Below are positions 1-5,580 of a stretch of DNA of 10,974 nt, one piece after another (positions within the stretch are counted from its first letter, which is position 1; each line of letters starts with the position of its first letter). Source of the stretch: Myxococcales bacterium (GTDB lineage: Bacteria; Myxococcota; Myxococcia; Myxococcales; Myxococcaceae). Below the pieces are notes generated by a model. The model was not told the DNA's origin. It worked only from the letters and a program-made list of their open reading frames with translations, and did not search any database. Where the stretch lies: contig PMBV01000480.1 of the NCBI GenBank assembly GCA_003153055.1, positions 11,401-22,374 of the forward strand, in the 5' to 3' direction. The translations under genes were made by a program, and so were the position numbers.

Positions 1-1427
1 TTCCAGATGAGCGCGGTGATGTAGTTGGGCACCGCCCAGGGTAGAATGAGCAGCACGCGGTAGACCGGCCTCAGGGCCAGGTTTTTCAAGTTCAACGCCA
101 ACGCCAGCGAGAGGCCCACCGTCACTCCCACCGTGACGTTGGTGATGGTCCAGATGATGGTGAACAGCAGGGTCCAGTAGAAGTTGGCGTAGTTCACGAG
201 CAGCCCACCGTCGGCCGCCCGCGTGGTCACGTGAAAGTCGAAGAGGATGTCGGTGTAATTTCTGAGCCCGACCCAGATGTCTCCCAGCGACCGGTTGGTG
301 TTGTAGAGGTTGGCGTCAGTGAACGACAGGACGATGCCGTAGAAGAAGGGGAAGAATACCAGCGCCAGCATGCCAACCATCGCCGGCGTGATGTAGGCAT
401 AGGCCACCCGGTTCTCGTAGGCGGTGCGGGCAAACCAGTGGGCTCCACCCAGCCCGATGAGCCAGAACAGCCCAAGCGTCAACACAGACAGCAAGGCCAC
501 GGCTCGGCCCGACACCCAGGGGCCTTCACCGCGCGGAGCCACCAGCCCGTCGGGAGTGAGCGCTCCCCGGGGGTGCCGGAAGGCGTCGCGGTCCCAGGCG
601 CCGGGCACCGGTGCGCTGCCCTCGAGCCCTTGCCGTGCCGAGAGATCGACGAGCCGCTGGGCCTGGGCTCGGGCCGCTTGGGAGATCAGCTCGTCGCTCG
701 CGGTCCTCTCGGCCTCGAAGACGCCAGTGGCGTACCGCGCGTGGGCCAGCACCGCGAGGCTCATCGCCAGCGTCCCGAGGGCGACCACCAGCCACCGGCT
801 CCGCTTGAGGAAGAGGGCCGCTGCCAACGCAACCACCATCACAGCCGCCAGCCCAAGGCCGAGGGCGACGGTCAGCTTCGGAGTCGCCGCGGCCGGCCCC
901 GCCTTGGTCTTGAGCTCGACCAGCCCCACCACGTCGGCCCCTTCAGTGAGCGGGCCAGCGACCAGCCACCCTCCACCGGGTCGCGGCTCGAGCTCGAGCT
1001 CGTCCTTGCGGCTCTTGCCCTCGTCTCGATTGGTCTCCACCGCCGCCCTGAGGCGCTGGCCCTTGTCGTAGAGGGGCTTCTCTTCCTTCTGCAGCCGCCG
1101 GGGCGCCTTCCGCTCGCCCACGTCATCGGCGTCGGAGGAGGCCTCGAGCGACAAACCGGTGAAGCGCACCACGCGCAATGAATCCACCGGCGAGCCTTCT
1201 TGCCAGGCGGCAGCGGCGGCCCGCAGCTTCTCCCCATCTCCTCCAGTGCGCTGGGCGAGCTCAGTCAACGCCCCGAGGGTGACGACGCCTCGGCGCTGCT
1301 GTCGCTCAACGCCGAGCTGGCTCAGCTCCGCGGTGATCCAGAGGTGGCTCACCACGAGCCCGACGCCCATCGCCACCGCGCCGGCGACGATGAAGCGAGC
1401 GACCGACGGGGCGCGTTCGGGGGCCAT
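1..1427 (-). CDS. malF: MalF-type sugar ABC permease with long N-terminal extension (3' end outside window)
   Basis: Inner-membrane permease subunit of a carbohydrate importer. The frame is open from the ATG at 1427 to the window edge, giving 475 codons without a stop; the C-terminus with the EAA loop that docks on MalK is missing. The core begins near residue 340 with AYITPAMVGMLALVFFPFFY followed by LSFTDANL, the usual start of MalF-family permeases. Further membrane segments lie around 415-445 and 455-470. Upstream are about 335 extra residues: a membrane segment (about 11-30), a charged, largely hydrophilic domain (31-184), two close membrane segments (185-207, 211-230), a second helical hydrophilic stretch (231-306) and another membrane segment (307-327). 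Family members are commonly about 300 residues. E. coli MalF also has a large periplasmic domain, but between its third and fourth segments, a different place. The start codon overlaps the malE stop (TGATG), so coupled translation is likely. The sugar substrate is inferred from context. Confidence 0.85.
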   Translation of the reverse strand, partial: MAPERAPSVARFIVAGAVAMGVGLVVSHLWITAELSQLGVERQQRRGVVTLGALTELAQRTGGDGEKLRAAAAAWQEGSPVDSLRVVRFTGLSLEASSDADDVGERKAPRRLQKEEKPLYDKGQRLRAAVETNRDEGKSRKDELELEPRPGGGWLVAGPLTEGADVVGLVELKTKAGPAAATPKLTVALGLGLAAVMVVALAAALFLKRSRWLVVALGTLAMSLAVLAHARYATGVFEAERTASDELISQAARAQAQRLVDLSARQGLEGSAPVPGAWDRDAFRHPRGALTPDGLVAPRGEGPWVSGRAVALLSVLTLGLFWLIGLGGAHWFARTAYENRVAYAYITPAMVGMLALVFFPFFYGIVLSFTDANLYNTNRSLGDIWVGLRNYTDILFDFHVTTRAADGGLLVNYANFYWTLLFTIIWTITNVTVGVTVGLSLALALNLKNLALRPVYRVLLILPWAVPNYITALIW

Positions 1428-2641
1428 CACTTCTTTCTCAGGTTGGCGACGTCCTTGGCCAGGGCCTTCTGGGCCGTCTCGAGGGCCTCCTTGGGGCTCA
1501 CCGAGCGTTTGATGCTGGCCCCCATGGCGATGGTCGCCGGCGTCCACATCATCGACATCTCGGGCACGTTGGGCATCGGCACGGCCACCTCGACCTGCTG
1601 GCGGAAGACCTTGAGCACCGGGTCGTTCGCGATGGCCGGGTCGGCGTAGGCGGCTTTGGCGGCTGGGCTCTGGCGGCCCTTGGTTGCCAACACCTTCGCT
1701 GCCTCGGGACCCGTGAGGTACCTGATGAACTCGTAAGCCGCCTCCTTGTTCTTGCAGGGCGCCGCGATGAAGGCGCCTTCGACGGTGGCCCAGGGCCGCA
1801 TCGGCTTGCCGCCGGCCTCGTCGAGCGTGGGCAAGGTCGCGAGGCCGAAGTCGACGCTCTTGGCGATCTCTCCCAGGAACCAGGGGCCCGAGAAGACCAT
1901 GGCTGTTTTGCCTTCGTTGAACAAAGCCGTCACCAGCCCAGTGGAAGGCTCGGCCGGGAGGATCTGATCGGCGTAGACCCACTTGAGCAACAGCTCGAGC
2001 GACTTGGCGTTCTCAGGGGCGTTGAGCACCGGGGTCGGCCCGGGGTCGAAGGCGCGACCGCCAAAGGCATTCATCAGCGCCGCGTGGTAGTAGAAATCAC
2101 TGTAGGAATAGGCCAGGCCGAAGCGCCCGCTCGCCTTGTCGGTGAGCTTCTTCGCCATCGTCACCAGCTCGGTCGAGGTCTTGGGCGGCGTGGCGACGAG
2201 CTTCTTGTTGTAGATGAGGACCAGCACCTTGTAGTTGAGCGGCAAGCCATACACCGTGCCGCGGTAGCTCATGGCCTCCCAGGTGAGCGGCAGGTAGGTC
2301 TCCTTGAGGCCCTTGTCGAGGTAGAAGTCGAGCGGCTCGATGATGTTGCCGCTCTCGATCCACCCGCCGAGGCGATCCTGAGCGTAGATGAAGATGTCGG
2401 CGCCCTTGCCGCGGGGAATGGCGGCGGAGATCTTGTCGGCCATGGCGTCGAACGGCACGGCCAGCGTCGTCACCTTCACCCCCGACTTGAGGTGCGCCTC
2501 GTTGTAGGCGGCCACCACCGCCTCGAGGGCGGCCTTCTCTTCGGCCCGGTAGGCGTGCCACACCACCAGCTCGGCCCCCAGAGCCTGAGACGCGAAGAGG
2601 ACCACGGCGCACACCATCGCTGGGAGTCGGTTGGAGCTCAT
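1427..2641 (-). CDS. malE: Maltose/maltodextrin-type ABC transporter substrate-binding protein
   Basis: Exported solute-binding protein (404 residues, family 1) that delivers sugar to the MalF/MalG permease. A signal peptide (about 1-23, hydrophobic AMVCAVVLFASQALGA) ends at a likely signal peptidase I site before ELVVWHAY; there is no lipobox, so a soluble periplasmic protein is expected. MalE-like stretches are visible: DRLGGW (89-94, compare DRFGGY in E. coli MalE), LIYNKKL (142-148) followed by PPKTSTEL, and FSGPWFLGEI (250-259). An in-frame ATG lies eight codons upstream at 2665, but the start at 2641 has a strong AGGAGG seven bases upstream and leaves a typical signal peptide, so it is preferred. 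The gene lies 20 bases after malK and overlaps malF by one base. Maltodextrin specificity is inferred from these motifs and the divergent GH13 enzyme. Confidence 0.9.
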   Translation of the reverse strand: MSSNRLPAMVCAVVLFASQALGAELVVWHAYRAEEKAALEAVVAAYNEAHLKSGVKVTTLAVPFDAMADKISAAIPRGKGADIFIYAQDRLGGWIESGNIIEPLDFYLDKGLKETYLPLTWEAMSYRGTVYGLPLNYKVLVLIYNKKLVATPPKTSTELVTMAKKLTDKASGRFGLAYSYSDFYYHAALMNAFGGRAFDPGPTPVLNAPENAKSLELLLKWVYADQILPAEPSTGLVTALFNEGKTAMVFSGPWFLGEIAKSVDFGLATLPTLDEAGGKPMRPWATVEGAFIAAPCKNKEAAYEFIRYLTGPEAAKVLATKGRQSPAAKAAYADPAIANDPVLKVFRQQVEVAVPMPNVPEMSMMWTPATIAMGASIKRSVSPKEALETAQKALAKDVANLRKK

Positions 2642-2648
2642 CGAGGTC

Positions 2649-2654
2649 CCTCCT
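2649..2654 (-). promoter_or_regulatory. Shine-Dalgarno site of malE
   Basis: AGGAGG on the minus strand, seven bases before the ATG at 2641. It decides the malE start in favour of 2641 over the in-frame ATG at 2665, because it lies between the two. Confidence 0.8.
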
Positions 2655-2661
2655 TTTTTGG

Positions 2662-3738
2662 TCAAGGTGCTGGGGGCATGAGGCGCTGCTCGGTGCTGGC
2701 ATCGAAGAGGTGGAGACGCTCGACGGCCACGAAGACCTCGACGCGCTCGCCGATCTTCATGGGCCGGTGAGGGTCGACCTTGAAGACGAGGGGTGTGTCC
2801 TCCAGCGTGCCGTGCACCACCAGCTGGTCGCCCAGCGGCTCGAGGATCTCCACTTGGACCGACAGTGACGGCCCGCTCCCGGTGGCCTGGAGGTGCTCGG
2901 GGCGCACCCCGACCACGAGCTTCTTGCCCGCGACGGCCTTGAGCTGGGGGGGAATCGGCAGCCGGAAGCCCGCGCCCTCGACCCTCGCCCCGTCGCTGCT
3001 GATGGTGCCCGAGAGGAAGTTCATCGGCGGCGTTCCGATGAACTGGGCGACGAAGACGTTCATCGGTCGCTCGTACACCTCGAGCGGGGTGCCGACCTGT
3101 TGCAGCGTGCCGTCTTTCATCACCGCGATGCGGTGGCCCATGGTCATCGCCTCAGTCTGATCGTGCGTCACATACACGGTCGTCACCCCGAGGCGATGCT
3201 GCAGCCGTTTGATCTCCGCGCGCATCTGCACCCGCAGCTTCGCGTCGAGGTTCGAGAGGGGCTCGTCGAAGAGGAAGACCGCGGGCTTTCGAACGATGGC
3301 CCGGCCCAGCGCGACCCGTTGCCGCTGCCCACCCGACAGCTCCTTGGGGCGCCGCTCGAGGTAGGGCTCGAGGCCCAGCGACTTGGCCGCGTCGAAGACC
3401 AGCACCGCCCGCTCGGCCTGGGGCACCTTGCGAATCTTCAGCCCAAACTCGATGTTCTCGCGCACCGTCATGTGTGGGTAGAGGGCGTAGTTCTGAAACA
3501 CCATCGCCACGTCGCGCTCCTTGGGCGCGAGCTCGTTCACGACTCTCCCGTTGATCGACACCGCGCCTCCGGTGATCTCCTCGAGCCCGGCGATCATTCT
3601 CAGCGCCGTCGACTTGCCACAGCCCGAGGGGCCCACCAGCACCATGAACTCGCCTGGCTCGATGGTGAGGTTCATCCCCTCGATGATCGACACCGCGCCG
3701 TAGCGCTTGGCCACGTCGGTGAATTGAACTCCCTGCAT
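2662..3738 (-). CDS. malK: MalK-type sugar ABC transporter ATPase
   Basis: Cytoplasmic ATPase of 358 residues that drives the importer. Motifs run in order: Walker A GPSGCGKST (36-44), Q-loop FQNYALYPH (81-89), ABC signature LSGGQ (134-138), Walker B VFLFDEP (154-160), D-loop SNLDAK (162-167) and switch histidine H192 in YVTHDQTEA. A C-terminal regulatory OB/TOBE region (about 235-358) contains VGVRPEH (276-282), typical of the MalK/UgpC/MsmK group. Length is close to E. coli MalK (371). The frame stays open to an ATG at 3888, but the extra 50 residues do not resemble the family and would cross the divergent promoter region. The ATG at 3738 precedes the usual MalK N-terminus; its ribosome site is weak (GAAAGG at 3749-3754, ten bases away). 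It is the first gene of the malK-malE-malF unit. MalK-type ATPases can serve several sugar importers, so the substrate rests on its neighbours. Confidence 0.95.
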   Translation of the reverse strand: MQGVQFTDVAKRYGAVSIIEGMNLTIEPGEFMVLVGPSGCGKSTALRMIAGLEEITGGAVSINGRVVNELAPKERDVAMVFQNYALYPHMTVRENIEFGLKIRKVPQAERAVLVFDAAKSLGLEPYLERRPKELSGGQRQRVALGRAIVRKPAVFLFDEPLSNLDAKLRVQMRAEIKRLQHRLGVTTVYVTHDQTEAMTMGHRIAVMKDGTLQQVGTPLEVYERPMNVFVAQFIGTPPMNFLSGTISSDGARVEGAGFRLPIPPQLKAVAGKKLVVGVRPEHLQATGSGPSLSVQVEILEPLGDQLVVHGTLEDTPLVFKVDPHRPMKIGERVEVFVAVERLHLFDASTEQRLMPPAP

Positions 3739-3913
3739 CGCGTCAGGGCCTTTCAGCCCGCTCAGAAAAGAGGGGTGCGGGCGAAGCCAATGTACAGAGC
3801 CGCGCACTCCGCGCGAGACAATTCGACAGTGCGGCGCGTCAAGCGAATTGCGAGATGGCGCTCGTCTTGACGTCGTGAATTGGTTCAAGGTGCGCTCACA
3901 CCAGGAGGCAATC
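3739..3913 (+). promoter_or_regulatory. Divergent malK / GH13 regulatory region with nested inverted repeats
   Basis: This 175-base gap separates the malK start (minus) from the GH13 start (plus) and must carry both promoters. Two perfect 7-bp inverted repeats interleave here: CAATTCG (3819-3825) with CGAATTG (3844-3850), and CGTCAAG (3837-3843) with CTTGACG (3866-3872). The second pair places a TTGACG hexamer, resembling a sigma-70 -35 box, on each strand pointing away from the centre (3842-3837 minus, 3867-3872 plus). No convincing -10 box is seen at 16-18 bases from either, so the promoters are unproven. A third AATTG copy lies at 3878-3882. The layout suits a repressor or activator controlling both units, but no regulator gene is present in the window. 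Confidence 0.5.
3903..3908 (+). promoter_or_regulatory. Shine-Dalgarno site of the GH13 gene
   Basis: AGGAGG, five bases before a GTG at 3914. It selects this GTG as the start over the in-frame ATG at 3848, and the choice puts a lipoprotein signal at the very N-terminus. Confidence 0.75.
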
Positions 3914-5521
3914 GTGACCCATCGAACACTGGTCTTGCTTTCGCTCCTCAGTCTCGCCGGATGCAGGGCGCACGCGCCGGAGCCTGTCAGCGAGGTGGCC
4001 AGCGAGGCGCCGGCTCGGTGGTGGGACGGCGCGGTGTTCTACGAGGTGTTCGTTCGGAGCTTCGCCGACAGCGACGGCGACGGCATCGGCGATCTCAACG
4101 GCCTCATCGAGAAGCTCGACTACCTGAACGATGGAAACCCAGAGACCACCGACGATCTCGGCGTGCAAGCGCTGTGGCTCATGCCGGTCTTCCAGTCACC
4201 CAGCGACCACGGCTACGACACGGTCGACTACGAGACCATCGAGAAGGACTACGGGACCAACGCCGACTTCGCCCGCTTGCTGAAGGAGGCGCACCGGCGA
4301 GGCATTCGTGTCATCGTCGACCTGGTTCTGAACCACACCTCTGACAAGCACCCCTGGTTCATCGAGTCGGCCAAGGGCCCGTCGTCAGCCAAACGCGACT
4401 GGTATGTGTGGAGCAAGACGAACCCGGGGTGGGGGCAGCCGTGGAACCCGAAGGGGCAATCGTGGCACGCGCTCGGCGATGAGTACTACTACGGCTTGTT
4501 CTGGTCTGGGATGCCAGATCTCAACTTCCGCACCCCGGCGGTCCGAGACGAGATGACCCGCATCGCCACCCATTGGGTCGCCGCGGGAGTCGACGGGTTT
4601 CGGCTCGACGCCGTTCGCCACCTGGTCGAGACCGGGCCCGGCCCAGGGCAAGAAGGCTCGGAGGAGAACCACGTCTACCTCCGCGACCTCGCCCAGGCGG
4701 TGCACGCGGCCAACCCTCAGGCGGCGATGGTGGGTGAGGTGTGGTCCACCACGGCAGAGATCGCCAAGTACTTCGGTCGCGGCGACGAGCTCGAGATGCT
4801 GTTCGATTTTCCCCTCGCCGGCGCGTTGGTGAAGAGCGCGTGGTCCGGTGATGCCCAGCCGGTGGTCGAGGTGTTGCGGGCCAGCGAGAAGGCCTACCCC
4901 CCGAGCGCCGTGAGCGCGCCGTTCCTCACCAACCACGATCAGATCCGGGTGGCGACGGCCCTGGCCAAGGACCCTGCGAGGCTGAGGCTCGCCGCGGCGC
5001 TGCTCCTCACCATGCCCGGGTCACCCTTCATCTATTACGGCGAGGAGCTCGGCCTCGCCAACGGCCCCGGCAACGAGGACGAGTGGAAGCGCACGCCGAT
5101 GACGTGGACCGATGGGCCGACCCTCGGCTTCACCACCGGCACGCCGTGGCACCATACGGCGCCGACCCAGCTCGTCGCTCCCGTGTCGCGCCAGCGGGCA
5201 GATCCGAGCTCGCTCCTCGCACGGTACCGCGCCCTCATTCGCGCGAGGGCCCGGTCGCCGGCCCTGACGCGAGGGCACCTCGAGCTTCTGCCGGCCTCAG
5301 ACGGCGTCCTCGCCTTCCTCCGCGTCGAGCCCCACGAGCGAGTGCTCGTCGTTCACAACCTCTCGAGCTCGCCCCGCGCGGTCGACCTCGAGCTGGGCTC
5401 CTGCTCCTCCGTGCCACTCTTCGCCGACGTGGGCGTGCGTCTCGAGGCTGGTGCGGCCACCTGCAAGGTTCAGCTCGGAGCCTTCGAGTCTGGGACCTTT
5501 CGCCTCGCGACCGGGAAGTGA
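3914..5521 (+). CDS. GH13 alpha-amylase-family lipoprotein
   Basis: Glycoside hydrolase of 535 residues expected to cut alpha-1,4 (or alpha-1,6) glucosidic bonds outside the cytoplasm. The GTG start gives a short lipoprotein signal with lipobox LAGC (C17 lipidated), so the enzyme should be membrane-anchored. All four GH13 regions are present: DLVLNH (136-141), GFRLDAVRH (228-236, nucleophile D232), GEVW (274-277, acid/base E275) and FLTNHD (337-342, D342). DSDGDGIGD (52-60) matches the calcium-binding loop of oligo-1,6-glucosidase-type members. A small beta C-domain follows from about residue 450. Lipoprotein alpha-amylases such as AmyA of Thermotoga (GH13_36 group) are a plausible comparison, but alpha-glucosidase, neopullulanase-like or trehalose synthase-like activity cannot be excluded from motifs. 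It is divergent from the transporter, which suggests it feeds that system with oligosaccharides. Confidence 0.92.
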   Translation: MTHRTLVLLSLLSLAGCRAHAPEPVSEVASEAPARWWDGAVFYEVFVRSFADSDGDGIGDLNGLIEKLDYLNDGNPETTDDLGVQALWLMPVFQSPSDHGYDTVDYETIEKDYGTNADFARLLKEAHRRGIRVIVDLVLNHTSDKHPWFIESAKGPSSAKRDWYVWSKTNPGWGQPWNPKGQSWHALGDEYYYGLFWSGMPDLNFRTPAVRDEMTRIATHWVAAGVDGFRLDAVRHLVETGPGPGQEGSEENHVYLRDLAQAVHAANPQAAMVGEVWSTTAEIAKYFGRGDELEMLFDFPLAGALVKSAWSGDAQPVVEVLRASEKAYPPSAVSAPFLTNHDQIRVATALAKDPARLRLAAALLLTMPGSPFIYYGEELGLANGPGNEDEWKRTPMTWTDGPTLGFTTGTPWHHTAPTQLVAPVSRQRADPSSLLARYRALIRARARSPALTRGHLELLPASDGVLAFLRVEPHERVLVVHNLSSSPRAVDLELGSCSSVPLFADVGVRLEAGAATCKVQLGAFESGTFRLATGK

Positions 5522-5580
5522 GTGATCGCGCTCAATCGAGGGATCGTGGGCGCCGGACCCCGCGCGGGTGGGCGCAATTC

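Noticed and set aside
231..1181. 316-residue plus-strand open frame
   Set aside because: It is antisense to the malF frame, is rich in Arg, Gly, Pro and His with no domain, and arises from the high GC content. The minus-strand frame encodes a recognisable permease.
2893..3870. 325-residue plus-strand open frame
   Set aside because: Antisense to malK, whose complete motif set is on the minus strand; the translation is low-complexity His/Arg/Leu.
3739..3888. Upstream extension of malK to an ATG at 3888
   Set aside because: The 50 added residues lack family similarity and would cross the divergent promoter region; the ATG at 3738 matches the usual MalK start.
3848..3913. ATG at 3848 as the GH13 start
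   Set aside because: It would bury the lipoprotein signal behind 22 extra residues; the GTG at 3914 has an AGGAGG at proper distance.
5083..5580. N-terminal extension of the kinase frame back to 5083
   Set aside because: This part overlaps the GH13 gene in another frame and reads as Arg/Pro/Ala-rich low complexity; PAS1 begins only after 5581.
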